Source: Saprospiraceae bacterium (GTDB lineage: Bacteria; Bacteroidota; Bacteroidia; Chitinophagales; Saprospiraceae). Taken from it: 64,000 nt of DNA. The position numbers and the translations under genes are program-made. The stretch lies in the NCBI GenBank assembly GCA_016715985.1, contig JADJXD010000001.1:2418001-2482000 (forward strand). Direction: 5' to 3'. The notes beneath the pieces were generated by a model that did no database searches, was not told the origin of the DNA, and saw nothing but the letters and a program-made list of their open reading frames with translations. This document shows, in pieces, positions 54,880-63,840 of this stretch (positions are counted from its first letter, which is position 1; every line of letters begins with the position of its first letter).

Positions 54880-55172
54880 TATGAATTACGAATTATGCAT
54901 GTTATTTTGTTTAAAGTTTAGGATGTTTAGAAGGTTTAGAGTTTATGTTTTTCAACGAACTCAACCTTCTCAACTATCTCCACCTTCTCCACCATTTTTG
55001 GTTTAGAAAGTTTAGAAAGTTTAGAGTTTATGTTTTTCAACGAACTCAACCTTCTTAACTATCTCCACCTTCTCCACCATTTTTGGTTTAGAAAGTTTAG
55101 GATGTTTAGAAGGTTTAGTGGGATTCTCCACCAACTCCACTTTCTCCACCTTCTTAACCTTCTCCACTATTA
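54880..55172. repeat. leuA-leuC spacer filled with repeat blocks, including an 85-bp tandem duplication
   Basis: The spacer starts with AATTATGAATTACGAATTATG, then alternates GTTTAGAAG and CTTCTCMAC blocks. The segment 54935-55019 is repeated almost exactly at 55020-55104 (period 85 bp). No gene is visible in this gap. Confidence 0.8.
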
Positions 55173-55175
55173 ACA

Positions 55176-56339
55176 TTAAGCAAGCACTGCTATTTTCTCC
55201 TGGTATAAAAACTCCAAATCTGTATCTACCACTTCTTTTTGTCGGTCTGCCATATCCAAAAAATGAACATATGCAACGTCCAATTCATCTTTCCTTAAAT
55301 GAAAACCCAGCTCTTTAAATCTATAGGCTAATGCTGCTCTTCCTGACCTTGCTGTAAGTACAATCAAAGATTGATCTACACCTACATCCGCAGGATCGAT
55401 GATTTCATACGTCTCCCTATGCTTGATCACACCATCCTGATGGATACCAGATGAGTGTGCAAAAGCATTGGCACCGACGATGGCTTTATTGGCTTGTACG
55501 GGCATACCCATGGTATCCGAAACCAGCCAGCTGAGTTCTTTTAACATAGGTGTTTTTGTATGGGTATAATATTGATTGCCAAATCTTTGTTTGATGATCA
55601 TGACGACTTCTTCGAGAGATGTATTGCCTGCTCTTTCGCCGATACCATTGATGGTGCATTCGATTTGCCGTGCACCGTTTTCAATGCCTGCGATAGAATT
55701 GGCCGTGGCCATGCCGAGGTCATTATGACAATGCGTACTTAAGATCGCTTTGTGGATACCTTTTACATTTTCTTTAAGATACTTAATCTTGGATCCGTAT
55801 TCATGTGGCAAACAGTATCCGGTAGTATCAGGAATATTGAGTACCGTGGCGCCCGCTTTTATAACGGCTTCACATACCTGAGCCAAAAAATCATTGTCAG
55901 TCCGGCCTGCGTCTTCGGCATAAAACTCTACATCTTCCACAAAAGATTTTGCATATTTTACGGCAGCTACTGCTCTTTCTAAGATATCTGCTCTGGTAGT
56001 ATTGAGTTTGTATATGACATGGCTGTCTGATGTACCTATGCCTGTGTGAATCCTTGCTGTTTTGGCATGTTTTACAGCTAGTGCCGCTACTTCTATATCT
56101 TTCATCACCGCTCTGGACAAGGCGCACACAGTAGCTTTTTTGACTACGGCTGCCACCTGACTGACTGCATCAAAATCTCCCGGACTGGATATAGGAAAAC
56201 CTGCTTCTATAATATCCACACCAAACAGGTCGAGTTGCTCTGCGATAGCTACTTTTTGTTCCTTCCGAAGTTTGCATCCTGGCACTTGTTCACCATCTCT
56301 GAGGCTGGTATCAAAAATATATACTTTTTCTGCTGACAT
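55176..56339 (-). CDS. leuA: 2-isopropylmalate synthase (short form)
   Basis: First enzyme of leucine synthesis (acetyl-CoA plus 2-oxoisovalerate). The start MSAEKVYIFDTSLRDGEQ at 56339 is chosen over a frame extension to 56387. The TIM barrel is complete: DTSLRDGEQVPGC, LSTHCHNDLGMATANSIAGIENGARQIECTINGIGERAGN. The 387-residue protein ends after the first subdomain region and lacks the roughly 110-residue C-terminal LeuA allosteric domain, so leucine feedback inhibition of the usual kind is not expected. It heads the cluster. Confidence 0.92.
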   Translation of the reverse strand: MSAEKVYIFDTSLRDGEQVPGCKLRKEQKVAIAEQLDLFGVDIIEAGFPISSPGDFDAVSQVAAVVKKATVCALSRAVMKDIEVAALAVKHAKTARIHTGIGTSDSHVIYKLNTTRADILERAVAAVKYAKSFVEDVEFYAEDAGRTDNDFLAQVCEAVIKAGATVLNIPDTTGYCLPHEYGSKIKYLKENVKGIHKAILSTHCHNDLGMATANSIAGIENGARQIECTINGIGERAGNTSLEEVVMIIKQRFGNQYYTHTKTPMLKELSWLVSDTMGMPVQANKAIVGANAFAHSSGIHQDGVIKHRETYEIIDPADVGVDQSLIVLTARSGRAALAYRFKELGFHLRKDELDVAYVHFLDMADRQKEVVDTDLEFLYQEKIAVLA

Positions 56340-56366
56340 AAAATTATAATGGAATTGAACGAACAG

Positions 56367-56402
56367 CAAAAGTATCATGATGATCATGATTTGTAAGACA
56401 AT
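56367..56402 (-). promoter_or_regulatory. Probable promoter of the leu-ilv cluster
   Basis: Minus-strand TACTTTTG (plus 56367-56374) is a -7 match 28 bp upstream of leuA; ATTG (plus 56399-56402) with a 24-bp spacer is a weak -33. Confidence 0.45.
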
Positions 56403-56504
56403 TGTTTTTTAGTGTTACGATTTTCAAACCAACTACTTTGGTATATACTGTATTGATAACCAATTAGTTAATTATAATTCAATTACAGTCTTAAAGGTGA
56501 AATT

Positions 56505-58043
56505 TTAGTGTGTAGGCTTTTCTTTAATGATGGTTTGAATTCTTTTTGATAATATTTTACTGTTCAACCATGAAATAATGTCCAAATACAGAAAGGGTCT
56601 TTTTTCATAAGGGTCTTCTGCGTATTTCATTAATTTGGACCTTAGTTTTATAAATTCGCTTTTCAGGTTTTTAGGGTATAACTGAGGTGTTTTTCTTATA
56701 AAGGATAAAATTTCTTTTTGAACGGACTGAAGATTTTCCATTTTGCTCAGGTACCTATATACTGATTTGATCTGGTAGCTCACCAACACTTCATTTCCTA
56801 ATTCAAAATGACATATCAGACTCAGGATTCTCGCAAAACACTGAACATCTTCCCTGATGTTCTGGATTGGACTGTTATTGATTTTGTGGAGGTAATCCAA
56901 TGATTTACCAAAATCATCCGCACCAAAGTAAACACATGCGACTTTGTAATAAAAGACCATTAATCGGTTGATATCCCAATGGAATCTATTCGATTTTAAG
57001 ACTTCTGTCAGCTCTCTGATTTCCAATACTCCCTGATCATATTCTCCTGTAAGAAATATTTTATTTAATAAGTGAATATATCTGAAAAGCTCAAACACAG
57101 ATGTTTCATTGATGTCAAATGTGTCAGAATTCATGTTTCCAAATCGGGTAAACTCTTGGTATGCATACACAAACTTGTCTGCTTTATTTGCCATATACAG
57201 TGCATTGAGTGTATTGTGCATTCCTTTCAGATAAAGTATTTTTTCCGAACGAATCATCTCCGGTTCTGATTCAAAAGTGTCCGTCCATTTTTTAGAAAAT
57301 TTGTAATAATTCAGAAAATCCTGTGCCATATGATAAAACCATACACAAGATTGAAAATAGTAGATTCGGCTATGGAAATTCAGCTCTAACGGATCTATTT
57401 TAGGTAAATGGATTTCAAAAAACTCCTTAATAAACTCAAAATCCTTTTTATCTCTTACATATCCATATTTCAGATACATGCTATACAAAATTACTGAGAG
57501 GTTTGCCAGATCGTTTTGTATTTTAAGTCTTTTCATTATTGACTCAGACTCTGATTTCAACTGATTAGCTTTGGATGCAGTACTTCCTGTAATATAATTT
57601 GATTCTATTAACCTTTCTTCATTGATAGCCAACAGGGCGGGTAAAAGAACATCATACTTTAAAGCATGTTTTTTGGCTTTTTCAAGTATATCCAGACTTG
57701 CTTTATGAATTCCTTTTGATTGAAAAATACGGGCGTGATCCAGCATTTCGAGTATAATCATTTCTTCGCAGGAATCTTTATACAGATGTCTTAAGACGGA
57801 TAGTAAATGTTTGAGCAGATTGGCTTTGATATTGGATAACTGACTCTTTTTTATCTGAGGGTACTTTTGAAGCAATAATTCTTCCTGATAGTTCTTGTTT
57901 GTTTCAATATAATCAAAAAGTAAAATAAACAATTTGTCATCAGCATTATTCTGTCTCGTCGTGTAAAGACGAAAACTTCGCTTTTCTGCTTTAGTCAGAG
58001 AGCGAATCAATTCTATGAGATGGTCAGTTTGTTGTTTGGGCAT
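56505..58043 (-). CDS. Conserved hypothetical helical-repeat protein
   Basis: A 512-residue, almost all-helical soluble protein with no signal peptide. The N-terminus (LIELIRSLTKAEKRSFRLYTTRQN...FDYIET) is a conserved Bacteroidota block; the remainder (about 110-480) looks like TPR-type helix pairs. I do not recognise a function. It is divergent from the aminotransferase gene, and its 3' end faces the leuA promoter region across about 100 bp. Confidence 0.6.
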   Translation of the reverse strand: MPKQQTDHLIELIRSLTKAEKRSFRLYTTRQNNADDKLFILLFDYIETNKNYQEELLLQKYPQIKKSQLSNIKANLLKHLLSVLRHLYKDSCEEMIILEMLDHARIFQSKGIHKASLDILEKAKKHALKYDVLLPALLAINEERLIESNYITGSTASKANQLKSESESIMKRLKIQNDLANLSVILYSMYLKYGYVRDKKDFEFIKEFFEIHLPKIDPLELNFHSRIYYFQSCVWFYHMAQDFLNYYKFSKKWTDTFESEPEMIRSEKILYLKGMHNTLNALYMANKADKFVYAYQEFTRFGNMNSDTFDINETSVFELFRYIHLLNKIFLTGEYDQGVLEIRELTEVLKSNRFHWDINRLMVFYYKVACVYFGADDFGKSLDYLHKINNSPIQNIREDVQCFARILSLICHFELGNEVLVSYQIKSVYRYLSKMENLQSVQKEILSFIRKTPQLYPKNLKSEFIKLRSKLMKYAEDPYEKRPFLYLDIISWLNSKILSKRIQTIIKEKPTH

Positions 58044-58223
58044 CTTTCTTAGTAATCTGCATTATATACAAGCTGTAAAATTAGTTAAATATTGGATAGT
58101 CTGTGAAATTACATTTTAGTCTTTTCTTCTTTTTAATGAGCAAACCGTCAGAGATTAATGCAATTTTGATACTCTATACTGAATTAGCGGATTGAAAAAT
58201 ATATTCCATAAAGTTTAATGTTC

Positions 58224-58231
58224 TACCTTTG
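58224..58231 (+). promoter_or_regulatory. -7 element of the aminotransferase operon
   Basis: TACCTTTG is a full -7 match 22 bp before the ATG at 58254; no good -33 element was found. Confidence 0.45.
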
Positions 58232-58253
58232 ATGCTTCAAATTAATTTTTAAT

Positions 58254-59501
58254 ATGACGGAAATCCGAAACTACAATAAAAGTAATCGGCTGAACAATAT
58301 TAGTTATGCTATCAGAGGACCTATTTTTGACAAAGCACAGGAATTTGAAAAAGCCGGAGAAAAGATAATTTCTCTCAACATCGGAAATCCCGCTCCATTT
58401 GGCTTTGATGTGTCATCGGATATCCTTCATACATTAACTGAAAATCTCCTAAAAGCAGAAGGTTATTCTCATCATTTGGGAATATTCTCTGCAAGAGAAG
58501 CTATAGCAGCATATTATCGCAACCAAGGCGTTGAAAATATTGATGTCAACCACATTTTTACGGGCAATGGAGTGAGTGAATTAATCCTGATGACTTTACA
58601 AGCGATGGTGAATGATGGAGATGAAATTTTGGTTCCGTCTCCTGATTATCCACTTTGGACGGCAGCAGTCGGTCTTTCCGGTGGTAGAGCAGTTCATTAT
58701 ATCTGTGATGAATCTTCAGACTGGAATCCCGATCTGGATGATATAAGAAAAAAAATATCGCTTAAAACAAAAGCAATCGTCCTGATCAATCCCAATAATC
58801 CGACAGGAGCGGTTTATGAAAAGGAGATTATTTATTCCATTAATCGTCTTGCTGCCGAAAATAATCTGATCATTTTATCTGATGAAATTTATGATAAAAT
58901 TCTTTTTGACGGTCATACACATTATCCTGTTGCAGCTTGTGGAAACGAAGCTTTGGTACTGACATTCGGTGGTCTTTCCAAAAATTTTATGGCAGCTGGG
59001 TTTAGAGCTGGTTGGGTGGTTTTTAGAGGCCCGGTTCAAAAAGCAAAATCATTACTGGAAGGATTGAATCTTCTCGCATCCTTACGGCTTTGTGCCAATG
59101 TTCCTGCACAATTTATGATAAAAACCGCTTTGGAAAGTTCTCCAAAAATAACAGAATATATTTCTCACGGAGGCCGACTGAAAGAACAAAGGGATCTGAT
59201 GTATCGGTTGATATGTGATATTCCAGGTATTTCCTGTGTGAAACCTAAAGGAGCTCTGTATTTGTTTCCGAAATTTGATCCATACCATTTTGACTCTATG
59301 GATGATGAAAGTTTTGCTTATCAATTACTTTCTGAACATAAAGTTCTTATTGTTCCGGGCAATGGATTTAATCATACAGACAGAAATCATTTCAGAATTG
59401 TTTTTTTACCGGAAGTACAAATTTTGTCTCACGCTGCAGCAAGTATCCGGTCTTATTTGGAATCCCGTACAATAACCCGACAGGTATATGAAACCGTATA
59501 G
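58254..59501 (+). CDS. Fold-type I PLP aminotransferase (AlaA-like)
   Basis: A 415-residue aminotransferase with NIGNPAPFGFDV, INPNNPTGAVY, LSDEIYDKILFDG and the PLP lysine in FGGLSKNFMAAGFRAGWVV. These are shared with AlaA, the glutamate-pyruvate aminotransferase, and are distinct from the branched-chain IlvE family, so it does not supply the missing ilvE by sequence. It overlaps the following M23 gene by 14 bp, suggesting coupled translation. Confidence 0.87.
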   Translation: MTEIRNYNKSNRLNNISYAIRGPIFDKAQEFEKAGEKIISLNIGNPAPFGFDVSSDILHTLTENLLKAEGYSHHLGIFSAREAIAAYYRNQGVENIDVNHIFTGNGVSELILMTLQAMVNDGDEILVPSPDYPLWTAAVGLSGGRAVHYICDESSDWNPDLDDIRKKISLKTKAIVLINPNNPTGAVYEKEIIYSINRLAAENNLIILSDEIYDKILFDGHTHYPVAACGNEALVLTFGGLSKNFMAAGFRAGWVVFRGPVQKAKSLLEGLNLLASLRLCANVPAQFMIKTALESSPKITEYISHGGRLKEQRDLMYRLICDIPGISCVKPKGALYLFPKFDPYHFDSMDDESFAYQLLSEHKVLIVPGNGFNHTDRNHFRIVFLPEVQILSHAAASIRSYLESRTITRQVYETV

Positions 59502-60123
59502 CTTGCCCGATATTTTCCCTTGTCTGGGCTATCCAAAAAATACTCAATACCAAAAAATTGATTTGGACGGATTACATTTTGAGCAGGACGAAGATGTTCA
59601 GTCAGGACTTAAATCTTATTTGGACAAACAGTCAGCTTTATATGATATTCCAACCCTGTTTTACGGAGGCTATCTTGAAAAAAGGAACTTTTATACTTCC
59701 AGTGTTTTATTCAAAAATGAGTCCGAAAACCGAAATATTCACCTTGGTGTAGATGTATGGGCAGATGCTGGCACACCCGTTTATGCATCATTGGATGGAA
59801 AAATTCATAGTTTTGCGTATAACGAAGGGCACCTTGATTATGGAGGAACAATCATCGTGCAATATGAAAATTATTATGTTCTATACGGTCATCTCAGCAA
59901 AATTTCTCTGAAAGGGCTCTATCCTGAAAAGCCCGTTCTAAAAGGACAGGAAATTGCTACTTTGGGTGATATCGATGAAAATGGCGGTTGGATTCCACAT
60001 CTTCACATACAAATCATAAAAGATATCGGCTTGAATATCGGAGATTATCCGGGTCTTTGTTCAAATGAAAGTTTGGATGTTTATATGGAAAATTGTACCG
60101 ACCCTACGGAACTGGTGGTGTAA
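59488..60123 (+). CDS. M23 family metallopeptidase domain protein
   Basis: A 211-residue protein whose C-terminal part is a LytM-like domain with His85 and Asp89 in IHLGVDVWADAGTPV, His135 in YGHLSKI and HLH at 171-173. No signal peptide or membrane segment is visible, unlike the M23 protein at 5028, so its site of action is unclear. It lies in an operon with an aminotransferase, and may have a cytosolic or unusual substrate. Confidence 0.82.
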   Translation: MKPYSLPDIFPCLGYPKNTQYQKIDLDGLHFEQDEDVQSGLKSYLDKQSALYDIPTLFYGGYLEKRNFYTSSVLFKNESENRNIHLGVDVWADAGTPVYASLDGKIHSFAYNEGHLDYGGTIIVQYENYYVLYGHLSKISLKGLYPEKPVLKGQEIATLGDIDENGGWIPHLHIQIIKDIGLNIGDYPGLCSNESLDVYMENCTDPTELVV

Positions 60124-60131
60124 AAATATCT

Positions 60132-60839
60132 CTACAAAATTCCTTCGTCTGCAAAACTGAAATATGCTTTTTCGCCAATAATGATGTGGTCAAAAATAGT
60201 GATATCAAATAAAGCTGCAGCATTTTTTAATTTTTGGGTCACATTGATGTCAGCGTTTGAAGGTTTAATTGCTCCGGAAGGGTGATTGTGGCTGAGGATT
60301 ATACCCGTAGCATAATGTTCCAAAGCTAATCTGATTATTATGCTGGATTCTACCACTGTCTGAGCTATGCCGCCGGAGCTGATCGGCTGTTTGTGAATCA
60401 CTTTATTGGCTTTATTCAATAGCAATACCCAAAACTCTTCATGCGGCAAATCATTGAGAATAGCAGCAAGTATTTTGTATGCATCGCTGCTGGCTTTTAT
60501 TTGCGGCTTATCTGCCGGATCTGTGTCCTGTCTTCTCCTTCCCAGTTCCAGTGCTGCCAGAAGTGTGATAGCTTTTGCCTCGCCTATGCCTTTGTATCTT
60601 TTGATCAGGGTGGCGATATCTGCTTTTCCGAGTTCATGAAGGTTATTGTTATAGTCCCTTAGTATTTTCTTACACAGATCAACCGCACTCTCACCGGGAG
60701 TACCCGAACCTATCAGTATCGCCAAAAGTTCAGAATCCGAAAGACTTTGCCTTCCTTTCTGGAGCATTTTTTCTCTGGGTCTGTCATCCTCAGACCAGTT
60801 TTTGATGGTAACTTTCGAAGATTTGTCATTTTCTTGCAT
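60132..60839 (-). CDS. radC: RadC/JAB (DUF2466) family protein
   Basis: A 235-residue protein: helix-hairpin-helix-like N-terminus (SLSDSELLAILIGSGTPGESAVDLCKKIL) and a C-terminal JAB/MPN metalloprotease-like domain with the zinc motif LSHNHPSGAIKPSNAD. Despite the name, a DNA repair function is not established. It overlaps nothing, is convergent with the M23 gene (8-bp gap) and is 15 bp downstream of the cystathionine-type gene. Confidence 0.93.
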   Translation of the reverse strand: MQENDKSSKVTIKNWSEDDRPREKMLQKGRQSLSDSELLAILIGSGTPGESAVDLCKKILRDYNNNLHELGKADIATLIKRYKGIGEAKAITLLAALELGRRRQDTDPADKPQIKASSDAYKILAAILNDLPHEEFWVLLLNKANKVIHKQPISSGGIAQTVVESSIIIRLALEHYATGIILSHNHPSGAIKPSNADINVTQKLKNAAALFDITIFDHIIIGEKAYFSFADEGIL

Positions 60840-60854
60840 AACAATGACTTTACT

Positions 60855-62000
60855 TCATATTTTATTCAATGCCATGTCCAAATCTTCAATCAGATCGTCC
60901 ACATCCTCAATACCTACACTCAATCTGATGAGGGAATCTGTCAGACCTACTTTGAGACGCTCTTCACGTGGGATAGACCCATGCGTCATACTGGCAGGAT
61001 GCCCGATCAGTGACTCAACACCACCCAGAGATTCTGCTAATGAAAAGTAATGTGTTCCGCTTAATACTTTTCTTGCTGCTGTTTCATTGTTCTGATGAAG
61101 ATCAAACGATACCATACCACCAAACATTTTCATTTGTTTTCGGGCAACATCATGGCCCGGATGTTCCGCAAAACCCGGATAATAAACTTTAGAAACTTTG
61201 GAGTGATTTTTTAAAAATTCTGCAATTTTAACCGCATTCTGGCAAGCTCTTTCTACGCGAATGTGAAGTGTTTTTATTCCTCTTAATACCAAAAAACAAT
61301 CCTGAGGACCGGGAACAGCTCCCACAGCATTTTGCAAAAAATGCAATTGGGCTGCAAGGTCATGATCTTTTACGACTATCGCACCATGTATAACATCAGA
61401 GTGTCCGCCGAGGTATTTGGTTGCTGAATGTACCACAATATCCGCTCCCAGATCCAATGGATTCTGAAGGTATGGTGATGCAAAAGTGTTATCAACACAA
61501 ACAAGAATGCTCTTATCTTTTACATGATCCGTTACAGCTTTGATGTCGATGATATTCAACATCGGATTGGTAGGGGTTTCTATCCAGATCATTCTGGTTT
61601 TAGCATTGATCAGACTGTCCAGTTTTGGAATATCACTTATCCCTGCAAAATGAAACTTAATCCCGTATTTGCCAAAAACTTTGGTCATCAGTCTGTAGGA
61701 TCCTCCGTACAGATCATCCGTTGCGATAACTTCGTCACCCGGATTGAGTAGCTTTAAAATGGCATCCATTGCTGCGAGCCCGCTACCAAAACAAATGGCA
61801 TCCGTTCCGTTTTCAAGTGCTGCCAGATTTTTTTCCAGAACATTACGGGTAGGATTTTGCGTCCGGGCGTACTCATAACCTTTATGATCACCGGGAGCAG
61901 TCTGCACATAGGTGGATGTCTGATAAATAGGAGTCATGATTGCTCCGGTAGATGGATCCGGCTCAATACCGGCGTGTATTACTTTGGTTGCGAATTTCAT
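60855..62000 (-). CDS. Cys/Met-metabolism PLP enzyme (cystathionine gamma-synthase type)
   Basis: A 381-residue member of the gamma-family. MTPIYQTSTYVQTAPG, EYARTQNPTRNVLEKNLAALE and the PLP lysine in VVHSATKYLGGHSDVIHGAI are present. The length and motifs fit cystathionine gamma-synthase/lyase (transsulfuration) and cannot separate the two by eye. A TATTTTTG -7 element lies at plus 62028-62035 on the minus strand. Likely co-transcribed with radC. Confidence 0.88.
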   Translation of the reverse strand: MKFATKVIHAGIEPDPSTGAIMTPIYQTSTYVQTAPGDHKGYEYARTQNPTRNVLEKNLAALENGTDAICFGSGLAAMDAILKLLNPGDEVIATDDLYGGSYRLMTKVFGKYGIKFHFAGISDIPKLDSLINAKTRMIWIETPTNPMLNIIDIKAVTDHVKDKSILVCVDNTFASPYLQNPLDLGADIVVHSATKYLGGHSDVIHGAIVVKDHDLAAQLHFLQNAVGAVPGPQDCFLVLRGIKTLHIRVERACQNAVKIAEFLKNHSKVSKVYYPGFAEHPGHDVARKQMKMFGGMVSFDLHQNNETAARKVLSGTHYFSLAESLGGVESLIGHPASMTHGSIPREERLKVGLTDSLIRLSVGIEDVDDLIEDLDMALNKI

Positions 62001-62027
62001 TTTATGGAATATATGTTAAAAAGTCTG

Positions 62028-62035
62028 CAAAAATA
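62028..62035 (-). promoter_or_regulatory. -7 element upstream of the cystathionine-type gene
   Basis: TATTTTTG on the minus strand, 28 bp from the start codon; no clear -33 element. Confidence 0.4.
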
Positions 62036-62171
62036 GCTGTTTTTGTCATCATTTTTGCGAAAAGAGGAAAGACAATATCAGAATATCGCTGTTTTTGGTA
62101 TTTGTGATTAAATACAAATGATGATTATACAACCTTCGTCCTATAATGAATGTGTGCAAAAAGGAAATTTT

Positions 62172-63815
62172 TTATTTGTATTTCTCCGGCATTTTTCTCG
62201 CTTTTAATTCTTCTTCCATTCGAAATGCCAGTTGGTAAAGCAAAACTTCCTGATCATTTTGAACGATAAGTGTTATGCCTTGTGGCTCCCCATCTTCCTT
62301 GTAACCCATTGATAAGGTCATACAAGGATACTTTGCTACAGCAGCAAAACCTGCATGAAAATTATTGATTGACAAGACTGCATCTAGATTGTTTGTTTTC
62401 ACCAATTCATCAAAAAAGGACCTCCCATTCTTTTCGAGCTCAGATTTTATTTTCTCAAATTCATCCTTGGATGTAGTATCTGCTATAATTCCATCAAACA
62501 ATGCCTGACCATACGGTGCTCTGTTTTTAAGGTCTTTAAGGTTAAATGAAACAATATCTTCAATCGCTCGGGGAGTAATTTCATCTGAACTATGTTCTGA
62601 CAGATACGCGGGTAATGAAGATTTCATATCCATATTTAATAAAGTTAAAAACCCCGGTAAACTTGTTTCCTTGGTTTCGATTTCTACTACTTCCGAACCA
62701 TTCTTTTCCAGCATATTTATTACTTGCAGATAATTTGCATGTTCTCTTAAGTTTTTAAATACGCCGAATCTTTTACCCTTTAATTGTCCACTCTTTAAAT
62801 TTTCAAAATAGGAAACATTACCGGATTGCTTTTTTGATTTTGAATCTGACGAATCATAACCAGTCATCGCATCCATTAAAATCGCGTTATCAGTCACATT
62901 TTTTGTCATGGGACCGGGCGTATCCAGTGTTTCTGAAATAGGAATAATTCCGGTTCTACTCAACAAGCCTACTGTAGGTTTCAATCCGGTGACTGAATTG
63001 AGAGAGGATGGTGATAGTATAGATCCTGATGTTTCTGTTCCCACTGCGGCTACTGCGTAATTGGCAGCAATTGAAGTTCCACTCCCGGAACTGGAGCCTC
63101 CGGTTTCAAAAATCATTCTGCCATAAGGATTCAGGCTTTGGCCTCCTATCGCACTGTAACCAAGTGGACAGCCACTACAGAAGTAGTACGCCCATTCACT
63201 GAGATTCGCTTTACCCAATATTATGGCTCCCTTTTCTTTCAGTCTCCGGACAATAAAGGCATCTTCTGCCATATTGTTTTGTAAAACGACTGCTCCGGCT
63301 GTGACCGGTAATCCTTTAAATCCAATGTTATCTTTTAATAAAACCGGCATACCGTATATCAGATTTTCCGGACCATCATTATTTATTTCACGATCTCTTT
63401 TTTCTGCTTCACTTAATACATCGGGGTTCAGACTTATTACAGCATTTAGAAATAGTTCCGGATTTGTTTCAAATGCGTGTATCCGATAAATATAAAAACA
63501 TGCTAATTCCTTGTAGGTAAACTTTTTATCCCTGATGTGATGCTGAATGGTGGGAATATCCTGTTCCAGAATGAGTGGTTTTAATGTCTGATACCTTTTT
63601 TCGCCAAACAATAAAATTTCCTTTTTGAATGATTCCGTCAGCGAATTATTATCTCTGAATGCTGATTGGAGGACCTTAAACCGCATCCTTGGATTGGTAA
63701 GTTCGTTATTGTAAAGATATGGAATGGCACTGATTAGAGTGTCCTGAGATTTTTGAGCACAGGATTCTGTGAGGCAGATGGTTAGAATAAAAAGGAAAGG
63801 AAGAATTCTGTTCAT
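62172..63815 (-). CDS. Exported amidase (amidase signature family)
   Basis: A 547-residue enzyme of the amidase signature family. The Ser-cisSer-Lys triad is visible: Lys in MPVLLKDNIGFKG, cis-Ser in FETGGSSSGSGTSIA and nucleophile Ser in GTETSGSILSPSS. The start is put at ATG 63815, giving a signal peptide ending LTESCAQ, possibly a lipoprotein cysteine; a frame extension to 63884 overlaps the neighbouring Nudix gene and is rejected. Substrates may include amides or nylon-like oligomers; not determinable here. Confidence 0.88.
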   Translation of the reverse strand: MNRILPFLFILTICLTESCAQKSQDTLISAIPYLYNNELTNPRMRFKVLQSAFRDNNSLTESFKKEILLFGEKRYQTLKPLILEQDIPTIQHHIRDKKFTYKELACFYIYRIHAFETNPELFLNAVISLNPDVLSEAEKRDREINNDGPENLIYGMPVLLKDNIGFKGLPVTAGAVVLQNNMAEDAFIVRRLKEKGAIILGKANLSEWAYYFCSGCPLGYSAIGGQSLNPYGRMIFETGGSSSGSGTSIAANYAVAAVGTETSGSILSPSSLNSVTGLKPTVGLLSRTGIIPISETLDTPGPMTKNVTDNAILMDAMTGYDSSDSKSKKQSGNVSYFENLKSGQLKGKRFGVFKNLREHANYLQVINMLEKNGSEVVEIETKETSLPGFLTLLNMDMKSSLPAYLSEHSSDEITPRAIEDIVSFNLKDLKNRAPYGQALFDGIIADTTSKDEFEKIKSELEKNGRSFFDELVKTNNLDAVLSINNFHAGFAAVAKYPCMTLSMGYKEDGEPQGITLIVQNDQEVLLYQLAFRMEEELKARKMPEKYK

Positions 63816-63840
63816 TAAATTTGTTTTCAATACAAAATTT

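Noticed and set aside
58254..59501. Branched-chain aminotransferase (ilvE) to complete the pathway
   Set aside because: The motifs are of the fold-type I AlaA-like group, not the fold-type IV IlvE.
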